A DNA stretch of 64,000 bases from Streptomyces sp. NRRL S-340 (GCF_000720185.1 NZ_JOIY01000027.1:124001-188000), one strand, 5' to 3'; counted from the first letter of the stretch, positions 15,447 to 26,530 are shown. Made by a program: numbers and translations. Notes: generated by a model from the sequence alone, not told the origin.

Positions 15447-17120
15447 TCAGCTCATGCGCAGGGCCAGGAAGAAGTCCAGCTTGTCCTCCAGGCGCGACAG
15501 GTCGCGTCCCGTCAACTGCTCGATCCGCCCGACCCGGTAGCGCAGCGTGTTGACGTGCAGGTGGAGGCGGGTCGCGCAGCGGGTCCAGGAGCCGTCGCAG
15601 TCGAGGAACGCCTCCAGGGTCGGGATCAGTTCCGCGCGGTGCCGGCGGTCGTAGTCGCGCAGCGGGTCCAGCAGTCGCGCGGTGAAGGCGCGGCGCACGT
15701 CGTCGGGGACGAAGGGGAGCAGCAGCACGTGCGAGGCCAGCTCCTGGTGGCCGGCGGCGCAGACCCGGCCGGGGCGGGCCGCCGCGACGCGCCGGGCGTG
15801 CCGCGCCTCCTCCAGCGCCCCGCGCAGGCCCTCCGCCGAGTGCACGGCCGCGCTGACGCCGAGGGTGAGCCGCCCGTCGCCGTCCAGACCGGCGGCCAGC
15901 GGGTCGTGCACGGACCGCAGCAGCGCGTCGGCGAGGATCCCGCCCTCGGGGCCGTCGTGCTCGGTGGAGACCGCCGGGAGCGGCACCAGGGCGATCGCCT
16001 CGTCGTCCCAGTGCGCGACGGCTATCCGGTCCGAGGGCTCGGTGCCGGTGCTCTGCGGGTCGGCGAGGATCTCCTCCAGGAGCGACTGGGCGACGGCGCC
16101 GCTGCCGCCCGGTCCGGCGTCCCACTCGACGCGGGCCACGACCACCTGCCAGTGCGGGGCCGAGCCGAGGCCGGGCAGCAGCACCGGCGCCGCGACCCGC
16201 AGCCGGGCGGCGATCTCGGCGGGCGGCGCGCCGCTCTGCACCAGCTCCAGCACCTCCTGCGCGAGCCGCCTGCGCACCGTGCGCGCCGCGTCCCGCCGGT
16301 CCCGCTCGACGGCGATCAGCTGGGTGACCCCCTGCAGCAGGTCGAGCCGTTCCTCGGGCCAGTCGCCCGCGTCCGCCTCGACGGCCAGCAGCCAGTCCGA
16401 CAGTCCCGTCTCGCGCACGTCGCGCCCGGCCCGCGGGGAGCGGGCGCCGCTGCGGACCGGGAAGAGCGAGTACGTCGTGCCGTCCAGGGTGATCCGGTGC
16501 GGGCCGCGCCGGGCGGTCCGGCCCGCCGCCAGGTGCTCGGCGGCCAGCCGCCCGCAGGCCGGGGCGGACAGCGCCGGGCCGCCCGCCTTGGGGCCGGCGA
16601 TCAGCCGCCCGGTGGGGGAGAGCAGCCAGGCGCGCAGGTCCAGGTCGGAACCGAGCAGGTCCAGGACCACGTCCGGGCCGCCGCCGGCCGGGCCGGAGGT
16701 CATCATGCGGCGGTGCCGGTCCACCACGGCGGCCAGGTCACCGGCCCGCTCGCCGGACACCTGCCGCACCACGTGCTCGGTGATCGTCGCGAACGCCACC
16801 GACTCGTGCACCGCGAACAGGGGCAGCCGGTGCCGGGCACAGGCCACCACCAGGTCCTCGGGCACCGCGCCCAGCTCGGCCTCGCCGGCGGCCAGCGCGG
16901 CGACCCCCGCCTGCACGAGGATCCGCACGAAGGGCTCCGCGTCGGCGGCGTCCCGGCGCCAGGCCAGACCGGTCAGCACCAGCTCGCCCCCGGAGAGGTA
17001 GCGGCTCGGATCACGCAGGTCGGTGGTCATGACCCCGCGGACGGTCCGGTCCAGCTCGTCCTCGCCGCCGAGCAGCTTCAGGCCCAGCGCATCGGTGTCC
17101 AGCAGTGCGCGCAGCCGCAT
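15447..17120 (-). CDS. PucR-family transcriptional regulator of purine catabolism
   Basis: The 557-residue protein has the PucR N-terminal domain (about 1-125; PSRYLSGGELVLTGLAW ... LFAVHESVAFATITEHVV), a central GGDEF-like region (about 300-420) and a C-terminal HTH_30 helix-turn-helix (about 495-550; SWTRCATRLHLHVNTLRYRVGRIEQLTGRDL). PucR of Bacillus controls purine degradation. Here the gene is divergent from the xanthine dehydrogenase operon with a 345-bp shared region, which strongly suggests that it regulates that operon. ATG 17120 is the only start that keeps the family N-terminus. Confidence 0.92.
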   Translation of the reverse strand: MRLRALLDTDALGLKLLGGEDELDRTVRGVMTTDLRDPSRYLSGGELVLTGLAWRRDAADAEPFVRILVQAGVAALAAGEAELGAVPEDLVVACARHRLPLFAVHESVAFATITEHVVRQVSGERAGDLAAVVDRHRRMMTSGPAGGGPDVVLDLLGSDLDLRAWLLSPTGRLIAGPKAGGPALSAPACGRLAAEHLAAGRTARRGPHRITLDGTTYSLFPVRSGARSPRAGRDVRETGLSDWLLAVEADAGDWPEERLDLLQGVTQLIAVERDRRDAARTVRRRLAQEVLELVQSGAPPAEIAARLRVAAPVLLPGLGSAPHWQVVVARVEWDAGPGGSGAVAQSLLEEILADPQSTGTEPSDRIAVAHWDDEAIALVPLPAVSTEHDGPEGGILADALLRSVHDPLAAGLDGDGRLTLGVSAAVHSAEGLRGALEEARHARRVAAARPGRVCAAGHQELASHVLLLPFVPDDVRRAFTARLLDPLRDYDRRHRAELIPTLEAFLDCDGSWTRCATRLHLHVNTLRYRVGRIEQLTGRDLSRLEDKLDFFLALRMS

Positions 17121-17465
17121 GTCTCGTCGCCGCCGTTCTTGTCTCGAAATCTATGATGAATCTTGTGGCGAGAGGCCCGGTCCCGTGGCCGGCCGGCGAC
17201 TTCGCCGGTGGCGGGGCCCTGCCGGGCCGTGACCTCTGTTTCCCGGGGGAAGCGAAGAGGCGGGTGACGACCTTCGTTCATACGAATCTACAAGATGCGT
17301 GGCGCGGCCAGCCAAACCCTTCATGGTTTCGGTGACTGACCCCGCCGGAGCACTCGGTTGTGTACTGACTCCACTCCACGTGAACAGCACATGAACGAGC
17401 CTGGCCCGCCGCACACGGATTGGCTCAATCTGTACGACCCTCCGAGACGAAGAAGAGAGCCGGTC
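17121..17465. promoter_or_regulatory. Divergent control region between pucR and the xanthine dehydrogenase operon
   Basis: This 345-bp stretch is the AT-richest part of the neighbourhood. It contains GAATCTTGTGGCG (17158-17170) and, further right, TCTACAAGATGCG (17287-17299), so the core ATCTTGT occurs once in each orientation about 130 bp apart, each near one gene start. They are candidate PucR operators. I cannot place the promoters with confidence. Confidence 0.45.
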
Positions 17466-18356
17466 ATGGACTTCCTTCGCCCCGCCAGCTGGGAGGAGGC
17501 GCTCGCCGCGAAGGCCGAGCACCCCACCGCTGTGCCGATTGCGGGTGGCACCGATGTGATGGTCGAGATCAACTTCGACCACCGCCGGCCCGAGTACCTC
17601 CTCGACCTCAACCGCGTCGGCGACCTCTACGAGTGGGAGGTCGGCGAGGACAGCGTGCGGCTGGGCGCCTCGGTGCCGTACTCGAAGATCATGGAACAGC
17701 TCCGTGCCGAGCTGCCCGGCCTGGCGCTCGCCTCGCACACGGTCGCCTCCCCGCAGATCCGCAACCGCGGCGGCGTCGGCGGCAACCTCGGCACGGCCTC
17801 TCCCGCCGGTGACGCCCACCCCGCCCTGCTCGCCGCGGGCGCCGAGGTCGAGGCGGAGTCGGTGCGCGGCACCCGCCGCATCCCGATCGACGCGTTCTAC
17901 ACCGGCGTCAAGCGCAACGCGCTCGCCCCGGACGAGCTGATCCGCGCCGTGCACATCAAGAAGGCCGACGGCCCGCAGCAGTACTCGAAGGTCGGCACCC
18001 GCAACGCGATGGTCATCGCGGTGTGCGCCTTCGGTCTCGCGCTGCACCCCGAGACCCGCACGGTCCGCACCGGCATCGGTTCGGCCGCCCCCACCCCGGT
18101 CCGCGCCCAGGCGGCCGAGGAGTTCCTGAACGCGGCCCTCGACGAGGGCGGCTTCTGGGACAACGGCAAGATCATCACCCCGTCGGTCGCCAAGCAGTTC
18201 GCCGAGCTGTGCTCCGCCGCCTGCAACCCGATCGACGACGTCCGGGGCACCGCGAGCTACCGCCGCCACGCGGTCGGCGTGATGGCCCGCCGGACACTCA
18301 CCTGGACCTGGGAGTCGTACCGCGGCGCCCGCCGCACCACCGAGGGAGCTGCGTGA
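17466..18356 (+). CDS. Xanthine dehydrogenase, FAD-binding subunit
   Basis: The 296-residue protein belongs to the FAD subunit family of molybdenum hydroxylases. The FAD loop is PIAGGTDVMVEIN (about 24-36) and the second binding motif is ASPQIRNRGGVGGNLGTASPAGD (about 95-117). Together with the next two genes it forms an enzyme that oxidises hypoxanthine to xanthine and urate, passing electrons to NAD. ATG 17466 starts the conserved N-terminus (MDFLRPASWEEAL). Its stop overlaps the next ATG by one base (TGATG). Confidence 0.92.
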   Translation: MDFLRPASWEEALAAKAEHPTAVPIAGGTDVMVEINFDHRRPEYLLDLNRVGDLYEWEVGEDSVRLGASVPYSKIMEQLRAELPGLALASHTVASPQIRNRGGVGGNLGTASPAGDAHPALLAAGAEVEAESVRGTRRIPIDAFYTGVKRNALAPDELIRAVHIKKADGPQQYSKVGTRNAMVIAVCAFGLALHPETRTVRTGIGSAAPTPVRAQAAEEFLNAALDEGGFWDNGKIITPSVAKQFAELCSAACNPIDDVRGTASYRRHAVGVMARRTLTWTWESYRGARRTTEGAA

Positions 18357-18964
18357 TGCGCGTCAACTTCACCGTCAACGGACGTCCCCAGGAGGCCGAC
18401 GACGTCTGGGAGGGCGAGTCCCTCCTGTACGTCCTGCGCGAGCGCCTGGGCCTGCCCGGCTCGAAGAACGCCTGCGAGCAGGGCGAGTGCGGGTCCTGCA
18501 CGGTGCGCCTGGACGGCGTGCCGGTGTGTTCCTGCCTGGTCGCCGCCGGGCAGGCCGAGGGCCGCGAGGTCGTGACCGTCGAGGGCCTGGCCGACTTCGC
18601 CCGGCAGCGGGCCGAGGGCGGCTGCGCGAGCGGCGCCTGCGGCTCCGCCGAGCCGTCCGCGTCCTCGGGCACGACGCTCGACGGTGCCAAGCGGTGGCGG
18701 GCGCAGGGCACCGACTCGCAGACCGGCGAGGGCACCGAACTGTCCCCCGTCCAGCAGGCGTTCATCGACGCCGGCGCCGTCCAGTGCGGCTTCTGCACGC
18801 CCGGCCTGCTGGTCGCCGCCGACGAGATGCTGGAACGCAACCCGAACCCGACCGACGCGGACATCCGCGAGGCGCTGTCGGGCAACCTGTGCCGCTGCAC
18901 GGGCTACGAGAAGATCATGGACGCGGTCCGCCTGGCGGCCGCCCGCCAGTCCGAGGGGGTCTGA
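18356..18964 (+). CDS. Xanthine dehydrogenase, 2Fe-2S subunit with an internal insertion
   Basis: Two iron-sulphur domains are present: the plant-ferredoxin-type site C-x4-C-x2-C-x11-C (Cys40, 45, 48, 60) and the helical-domain site Cys144, Cys147, Cys179, Cys181 (CGFC ... CRC). It carries electrons from the molybdenum centre to FAD. At 202 residues it is longer than the usual 155-175 because about 45 residues (83-128) are inserted between the domains; this piece is Gly/Ser-rich and has two extra cysteines (Cys90 and Cys95). ATG 18356 has GGGAG 7 bp upstream; GTG 18353 is also possible. Confidence 0.92.
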   Translation: MRVNFTVNGRPQEADDVWEGESLLYVLRERLGLPGSKNACEQGECGSCTVRLDGVPVCSCLVAAGQAEGREVVTVEGLADFARQRAEGGCASGACGSAEPSASSGTTLDGAKRWRAQGTDSQTGEGTELSPVQQAFIDAGAVQCGFCTPGLLVAADEMLERNPNPTDADIREALSGNLCRCTGYEKIMDAVRLAAARQSEGV

Positions 18965-18966
18965 GC

Positions 18967-21354
<2,388 letters not shown>

Positions 21355-21356
21355 CA

Positions 21357-21407
21357 CTCCCGGACCGGCCGGCCGGGCCCACGGGTTCCGGCCGGCCCGG
21401 ACGGGAG
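21357..21407 (+). terminator. G/C-rich hairpin after the xanthine dehydrogenase genes
   Basis: CTCCCGGACCGGCCGG (21357-21372) pairs, with small bulges, with CCGGCCGGCCCGG plus ACGGGAG (21388-21407). The loop is about 15 bases. It begins 3 bp after the stop codon of the molybdenum subunit and could end or attenuate transcription before the permease gene. Confidence 0.55.
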
Positions 21408-21624
21408 GAACGGCAGACCCTCCGGGCGGCGCACCGCAACGTCACACCTTCCGCGCCGCCCGGAACACTCCCCCCCCCAGCTCTTCGAGATCCGCTCCGC
21501 TCGCGGCCCTTGAAGTACCAGCAACGAGGTTCGTCTCGGGCCGTCCCCCGGGCCGTCCATTCCCAAATCCCGTGCCCAGGAAGGGTTTTCACGGGTGTCC
21601 CTATGAACCTTGGGAGTTGGCCCC

Positions 21625-23091
21625 ATGACCCAGCAGTCAGTGGAGCCGAGGACCGCCGCCGAAGACGCGGGCGCGGGCAGCCGCGTCCCGGCGGGACGGT
21701 CCTGGCTCGACCGGTACTTCCACATATCCCGGCGGGGATCCACGGTCGCGCGTGAGGTGCGCGGCGGCGTCACGACCTTCATGGCGATGGCGTACATCCT
21801 GCTGCTCAACCCCGTCATCCTCTCCGGCAAGGACGTCGCCGGGGACATACTCGGCCAGAAGGCCCTGATCACCGCGACGGCGCTCGGCGCGGCGTTCACC
21901 ACCCTGCTCATGGGCTTCGTCGGCAAGGTGCCCCTCGCCCTCGCCGCCGGCCTGTCCGTGTCCGGGGTCATCTCCGCCCAGGTCGTGCCGAACATGACGT
22001 GGCCGCAGGCCATGGGCATGTGCGTGGCCTACGGCGTGGTGATCATGCTGCTGGTCGTCACCGGCCTGCGCGAGATGATCATGAACGCCATCCCGTTGCC
22101 GCTCAAGCACGGCATCACCATGGGCATCGGCCTGTTCATCGCCTTCATCGGCCTGGTCAAGGCCGGGTTCGTCGGCCGCAACCCGTCGCCCGGCGGCGGC
22201 CCCGTGGTCCTCGGTCCCGGCGGTGAGCTGTCCGGCTGGCCGGTGCTCCTCTTCGCCGCCACCCTGCTGCTGATCTTCGCCCTCCAGGCCCGCAACGTCC
22301 CCGGCGCCATCCTCATCGGCATCGTCGGCGGCACCGTCGTCGCGGCGGTCCTGAACGGGGCCGGTGTCATCGACGCCAAACAGTGGGTGAACGGCGCCCC
22401 CGAACTCCACGGCAGCCCCGTGTCGATGCCCGACTTCTCGCTCTTCGGGCACGTCTCGTTCAGCGGCTGGGGGGACGTCGGCGTCATGACGATCACCGTG
22501 ATCGTCTTCACGCTGGTCCTGGCCGGCTTCTTCGACGCGATGGCCACCATCATCGGCGTCGGCACCGAGGCGAACCTCGCCGACGACAAGGGCCGGATGC
22601 CCGGCCTGTCCAAGGCCCTGTTCATCGACGGCGCCGGCGGTGTGATCGGCGGTGTCGCGGGCGGCTCCGGCCAGTCCGTCTTCGTCGAGTCCGCCACCGG
22701 CGTGGGGGAGGGCGCCCGCACGGGCTTCTCCTCCGTCATCACCGGCCTGTTCTTCGCCGCCTGCCTCTTCTTCACCCCGATCACCGCGATCGTCCCCTCC
22801 GAGGTCGCCTCCGCGGCCCTGGTGGTCATCGGCGCGATGATGATGATGAACGCACGGCACGTCGACTGGGGCGACCGCGCCACCGCGATCCCGGTCTTCC
22901 TGACCGTGGTCATCATGCCGTTCACGTACTCCATCACGCCCGGTGTCGCCGCCGGCGTGGTCTCGTACACGATCATCAAGGTCGCCCAGGGCAAGGCCCG
23001 GGAGATCGGGGCCTTCATGTGGGCCCTGACGGCCGTCTTCCTCGTGTACTTCGCCCTCAACCCCATCGAGGGCTGGCTCGGCGTCCACTGA
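21625..23091 (+). CDS. NCS2-family purine permease (AzgA/GhxP type)
   Basis: The 488-residue protein has about 12 hydrophobic segments and the NCS2 pattern with QSVFVESATGVGEGARTG (about 352-369) and FFDAMATIIGVGTEANLAD (about 304-322), typical of AzgA-type transporters for hypoxanthine, guanine or adenine. ATG 21625 has GGGAG with 8 bp spacing. It lies downstream of the xanthine dehydrogenase genes and upstream of xdhC on the same strand, so it probably brings in the substrate of that pathway. A run of nine C (21470-21478) lies in the 270-bp gap before it. Confidence 0.92.
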   Translation: MTQQSVEPRTAAEDAGAGSRVPAGRSWLDRYFHISRRGSTVAREVRGGVTTFMAMAYILLLNPVILSGKDVAGDILGQKALITATALGAAFTTLLMGFVGKVPLALAAGLSVSGVISAQVVPNMTWPQAMGMCVAYGVVIMLLVVTGLREMIMNAIPLPLKHGITMGIGLFIAFIGLVKAGFVGRNPSPGGGPVVLGPGGELSGWPVLLFAATLLLIFALQARNVPGAILIGIVGGTVVAAVLNGAGVIDAKQWVNGAPELHGSPVSMPDFSLFGHVSFSGWGDVGVMTITVIVFTLVLAGFFDAMATIIGVGTEANLADDKGRMPGLSKALFIDGAGGVIGGVAGGSGQSVFVESATGVGEGARTGFSSVITGLFFAACLFFTPITAIVPSEVASAALVVIGAMMMMNARHVDWGDRATAIPVFLTVVIMPFTYSITPGVAAGVVSYTIIKVAQGKAREIGAFMWALTAVFLVYFALNPIEGWLGVH

Positions 23092-23137
23092 CCGAGCCGC
23101 CCCGCCCTTCACACGAGCGCTGTAAGGAGACCGACAG

Positions 23138-24289
23138 ATGCTGGACATCGCCGAGGAACTGAACCGGTGGGTCGAGCAGGGCCGCACCTTCGCCGTCGCC
23201 ACCGTGGTGGCCGTCGGCGGCAGCGCCCCGCGCCAGCCCGGTGCCGCCCTCGCGGTGGACACCGACGGCACGGCGATCGGCTCGGTCTCCGGCGGCTGTG
23301 TGGAGGGCGCGGTCTACGAATTGTGCCGGCAGGCCCTGGAGGACGGCGAGACCGTCCTGGAGCGCTTCGGGTACAGCGACGAGGACGCCTTCGCCGTGGG
23401 TCTGACCTGCGGCGGCGTCATCGACATCCTGGTCGCACCGGTACGGGCCGACGGCCCGGCCCGCCCGGTGTTCGCGACCGCACTGGCCGCCGCCGCCCGC
23501 GGGGAGGCGGCGGCGGTCGCGCGGATCGTCACCGGCCCGGCCGAACTCCTCGGCCGGCCCCTGCTGGTGCGCCCGGACGGCTCCCGGGAGGGCGGCTTCG
23601 GCGGCCACCCCGAACTGGACCGCACGGTGGCCGCCGAGGCGGCCGCCTTCCTGGACGCCGGCCGCACCGGCACCCTGGAGATCGGCGAGCAGGGCTCGCG
23701 CTGCGGCGCACCGCTCACCGTCCTCGTCGAGTCCTCCGTCCCGGCGCCCCGCATGATCGTCTTCGGCGCGATCGACTTCGCCTGCGCGCTGGTGCGGATG
23801 GGCAAGTTCCTCGGCTACCGGGTGACGGTCTGCGACGCCCGCCCGGTCTTCGCCACCCGGGCCCGCTTCCCGGAGGCCGACGAGATCGTCGTCGAGTGGC
23901 CGCACCGGTACCTGGAGAACACCGAGGTCGACGGCCGCACCGTCCTGTGCGTCCTCACCCACGACGCCAAGTTCGACGTACCCCTGCTCAAGCTCGCGCT
24001 GCGGCTGCCGGTGGCCTACGTCGGCGCCATGGGCTCCCGGCGCACCCACCTCGACCGCAACGCACGCCTGCGCGACGTCGGCGTCACCGACCTGGAACTG
24101 GCCCGGCTCAGGTCGCCCATCGGCCTCGACCTCGGCGCCCGCACACCGGAGGAGACGGCCCTGTCCATCGCCGCGGAGATCGTCGCCGGCCGCCGCGGCG
24201 GCAGCGGCGTCGCCCTGACCGGCGCGCACACCCCGATCCACCACGACCCGGCGCCGGTGCCCACGCAGCGGATCGGGTCGGTGGCCTGA
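23138..24289 (+). CDS. XdhC-type maturation factor for molybdenum hydroxylase
   Basis: The 383-residue protein has the XdhC/CoxI N-terminal motif (FAVATVVAVGGSAPRQPGAALAV and GSVSGGCVEGAVYE, with the conserved Cys) and a C-terminal Rossmann-like domain (YVGAMGSRRTHLDRNARLRDVG, then RSPIGLDLGARTPEETALSIAAEIVAGRRGG). XdhC binds the molybdenum cofactor, aids insertion of the sulphido ligand and delivers the cofactor to xanthine dehydrogenase. ATG 23138 has GTAAGGAG about 7 bp upstream. It is the last gene of the purine block. Confidence 0.92.
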   Translation: MLDIAEELNRWVEQGRTFAVATVVAVGGSAPRQPGAALAVDTDGTAIGSVSGGCVEGAVYELCRQALEDGETVLERFGYSDEDAFAVGLTCGGVIDILVAPVRADGPARPVFATALAAAARGEAAAVARIVTGPAELLGRPLLVRPDGSREGGFGGHPELDRTVAAEAAAFLDAGRTGTLEIGEQGSRCGAPLTVLVESSVPAPRMIVFGAIDFACALVRMGKFLGYRVTVCDARPVFATRARFPEADEIVVEWPHRYLENTEVDGRTVLCVLTHDAKFDVPLLKLALRLPVAYVGAMGSRRTHLDRNARLRDVGVTDLELARLRSPIGLDLGARTPEETALSIAAEIVAGRRGGSGVALTGAHTPIHHDPAPVPTQRIGSVA

Positions 24290-24420
24290 ACGGACGCTTC
24301 CGGCGGCCGGGGCCGCGCCGGCGGAGGCCGCGTGCCGCGCCGACCGCCCCGCCGTGGTCCGGGGCGTCGTCCTTCCCGTCCGCGGGGGCGGCACGCCCCC
24401 CGGTCGGCGTACGGTCACCG

Positions 24421-24468
24421 GCCTGCTCGGCCTGCTCGGCCTGCTCGGCCTGCTCGGCCTGCTCGGCG
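24421..24468 (+). repeat. 9-bp tandem repeat, five copies
   Basis: The unit GCCTGCTCG is repeated five times without interruption and trails off as GC. It is in non-coding DNA after xdhC. Open frames across it are low-complexity Leu/Gly or Ala/Cys runs with no start site support. Confidence 0.85.
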
Positions 24469-24587
24469 GCGCGCCTCCGTCGGGCGGCGTAGGGCTGGTA
24501 CGGGTGCGCCCCGGCAGACCGCTGGGCACGCGACGCGGTGCTCGCCCGAGCCCGCGCCCGGCCGCGCGGGTGCCGCTGCCGCCGACG

Positions 24588-24690
24588 GGCCGTCAGCGTG
24601 GCGCCGGGCTCTCCTCCGATGGCCGGTCAGCGTGAGGCCGGGCTCGCCTTCCGGCGGCCGGTCAGCGTGGGGCCGGGCTCTCCTCCGGCC
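24588..24690 (+). repeat. Three imperfect 33-35-bp direct repeats running into the YciI gene end
   Basis: Copies start at 24588, 24621 and 24656. Each opens with GGCCG(G)TCAGCGTG and continues with CCGGGCTCTCCTCCG or a close variant. The third copy contains the stop codon and the last codons of the YciI-like gene, so the array probably arose by duplication of that gene's 3' end. The 24290-24661 gap holds this array and the 9-bp repeat, and no supported gene. Confidence 0.75.
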
Positions 24691-24943
24691 GCCATGTGGG
24701 GTGGAAGCGGAGGATCTCCGCGGTGGCGGCGCCACTGGTGACGAACGGGTCCGCGGCGACGGCGGCCTCCACCGCCGCCTGCGGGCCCTCCGCCAGGACC
24801 ACCCCGCCCGTACGGGGCTCCAGCGGCCCGGCCAGCCGGACCAGGCCCTGCGCGAACACCCCCTCGGGATGGGTGTAATGGGCCTCCTTGAGGGAGTCGA
24901 TGGTCTCCAGCGGTGCCTGGTATCGGAACACGATGACGTACAT
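24662..24943 (-). CDS. YciI-family protein
   Basis: The 93-residue protein starts MYVIVFRYQAPLETIDSLKEAHYTHPEGVFAQG and has the YciI ferredoxin-like fold pattern, including the conserved His in the first helix region and the ADPFVTSGAATAEILRFHP segment near the end. Family members are small enzymes or binding proteins of poorly known substrate. ATG 24943 is chosen because it begins the conserved strand; upstream codons to 25012 overlap the LysR promoter. It is divergent from the LysR-type regulator, which may control it. Confidence 0.82.
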   Translation of the reverse strand: MYVIVFRYQAPLETIDSLKEAHYTHPEGVFAQGLVRLAGPLEPRTGGVVLAEGPQAAVEAAVAADPFVTSGAATAEILRFHPTWRPEESPAPR

Positions 24944-24994
24944 GACCCCACTCAAGGGCACGCGGGCCCGTGCGCACCAGGACCGGCCGCCGAG

Positions 24995-25014
24995 GCACCT
25001 ATAGGCTGGCACCT
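24995..25014 (+). promoter_or_regulatory. Candidate LysR operator and leaderless promoter
   Basis: CACCTAT occurs twice (24996-25002 and 25010-25016), and ATAGG (25001-25005) with CCTAT (25012-25016) forms an inverted repeat. TAGGCT (25002-25007) fits a -10 box exactly 7 bp before the LysR ATG. The site lies between the divergent YciI and LysR genes, where a LysR protein would bind to control both. Confidence 0.4.
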
Positions 25015-25923
25015 ATGGCCGCGCCGCAGGAGTTCCCCGACCTGGAGCTGCGCCACCTGCGCTACTTCGCCGCCGTCGCCGAGGCCGGCACCGTCACGGA
25101 GGCCGCCCGCCGGCTGCGGATCGCCCAGCCCAGCCTGAGCCAGCAGCTGCGGCTGCTCGAACGGCGCGTCGGCGCACCGCTGTTCCGGCGGCTGCCCCGG
25201 GGCATGGAACTCACCGAAGCGGGCCGGCTCCTGCTGACCGGCGTCCGCCAGGCGCAGCACGCGCTGGGTTCGGCGGTCGCCGCCGCCCGTTCCGTGCCGG
25301 TGACCGCGACGGTGGGCGTGTGCCGCGGCGTGCCGCACGACGTACTGCGCCGCGCCGAGCGGATCCTGACGGCCGCCCGCCCGCTGCGCCCGGTCTACGA
25401 ACAGGTCGACTCCGGACGCCAGGGCGAGCTGCTGCGCAGCGGAGCGCTGGCCTTCGGCGTCCTGCGCGCACCGGTGGACGACGAGGCGGGCCTGGAGCTG
25501 CGGACGGTGGGGGACGAACCCCTGGGCGTCGTGCTCGGCCGCCACCACCCCCTCGCCGTCCGTACGGAACTGACCTGGAGCGACCTGGCCGGCCAGCGGC
25601 TGCTGTGGTTCCCCGCACGCAGAGCGCCGAATTACGCGTCCGCCGTCCTCGCCCGGCTCGCGGAACACGGCTGGCATCCGGCGACCCTCGTCGAGGACAC
25701 CGGCAGCCACACCCTCTTCCGCCACGCGCTCCTCGCCCACGACGACGTGGTGGCGCTGCGCCCCCAATCCGGCTCGATCGCGGACACGGACCTCACCTGG
25801 TGCCCAGTCGGCCCCGAACCACCCCGCGAACGCTTCCTGCTGGCCACCGCCGGACGCACCCCGTGGTCCCGCCTGATGGCACCGGACGACCCGCCACCGA
25901 GCGAGGCGCACCCGCAGCTCTGA
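25015..25923 (+). CDS. LysR-family transcriptional regulator
   Basis: The 302-residue protein has a typical N-terminal winged HTH (LELRHLRYFAAVAEAGTVTEAARRLRIAQPSLSQQLRLLERRVGAPLFRR, about residues 9-58) and a C-terminal periplasmic-binding-like effector domain. ATG 25015 has no ribosome site but a -10-like box 7 bp before it, which fits a leaderless transcript. Its divergent neighbour is the YciI gene, the likely target besides autoregulation. The effector is unknown. Confidence 0.9.
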   Translation: MAAPQEFPDLELRHLRYFAAVAEAGTVTEAARRLRIAQPSLSQQLRLLERRVGAPLFRRLPRGMELTEAGRLLLTGVRQAQHALGSAVAAARSVPVTATVGVCRGVPHDVLRRAERILTAARPLRPVYEQVDSGRQGELLRSGALAFGVLRAPVDDEAGLELRTVGDEPLGVVLGRHHPLAVRTELTWSDLAGQRLLWFPARRAPNYASAVLARLAEHGWHPATLVEDTGSHTLFRHALLAHDDVVALRPQSGSIADTDLTWCPVGPEPPRERFLLATAGRTPWSRLMAPDDPPPSEAHPQL

Positions 25924-26089
25924 GGCCCGCGGCCGGGTCGTAGCCGGCTCCCGGGCCGAGGCACCCCCTGATGCCGCCCGGCGGCACCGCTGCTCCGCCC
26001 ACCACCGAACGGGCCCGGCCGCAAGGCTGAGGCCCGCGGCCACCCGTTGCCGGGACCGGCCACCGCCCGCCGCCGGTCGCCTCCCGCCG

Positions 26090-26530
26090 TCACGGCTGCC
26101 GCAGGAGCCTGTCCATCGCGCGGCCGAACACCGCCCGCGCCACGAGGCGCAGGAGCGGGTCGAAGGCGGCGGGCAGGAAGCGCACCCGCAGCTCCTCCCG
26201 CCACTGCACGCACGCGCGGCCACCGGGGCCCGGCCGCACCTCGATCTCGGCCCGGCCCAGCACCGTACGGCCCCGTTTCTCCAGCCGGCACAGGCCCGGT
26301 CCGCCGTCGGCGGGCGGGCGCCAGACGGTCACCTCCATGGGGTCGGCGAAGCGCAGGGCGCCCACTTCGGTGCGGGCGACGAAGCGGGTTCCCTCGCGGG
26401 TCGGCCCGGGGGTGAGCACGGTGACGCGGGTCAGCGGCACCGCGCCGCCGTGCCGGGGCCACTGGGTGAGCCGCCGCCAGGCCTCGTCGACGGGCAGCGG
26501 CGGTGTGCGTTCCAGGCGGAAGGTGGCCAC
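26090..26530 (-). CDS. SRPBCC-family (START-like) protein
   Basis: The 146-residue product starts VATFRLERTPPLPVDEAWRRLTQWPRHGGAVPLTRVTVL and has the polyketide cyclase/START-like fold pattern, with a terminal helix (FDPLLRLVARAVFGRAMDRLL). Such proteins bind hydrophobic ligands. The GTG at 26530 lacks a ribosome site, but it begins the first conserved strand. It converges with the LysR gene and is divergent from the GNAT gene with 79 bp between starts. Confidence 0.75.
   Translation of the reverse strand: MATFRLERTPPLPVDEAWRRLTQWPRHGGAVPLTRVTVLTPGPTREGTRFVARTEVGALRFADPMEVTVWRPPADGGPGLCRLEKRGRTVLGRAEIEVRPGPGGRACVQWREELRVRFLPAAFDPLLRLVARAVFGRAMDRLLRQP

Noticed and set aside
21637..23271. 544-codon minus-strand frame opposite the NCS2 permease
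   Set aside because: His/Asp/Gly-rich antisense of membrane-helix codons; no family resemblance.
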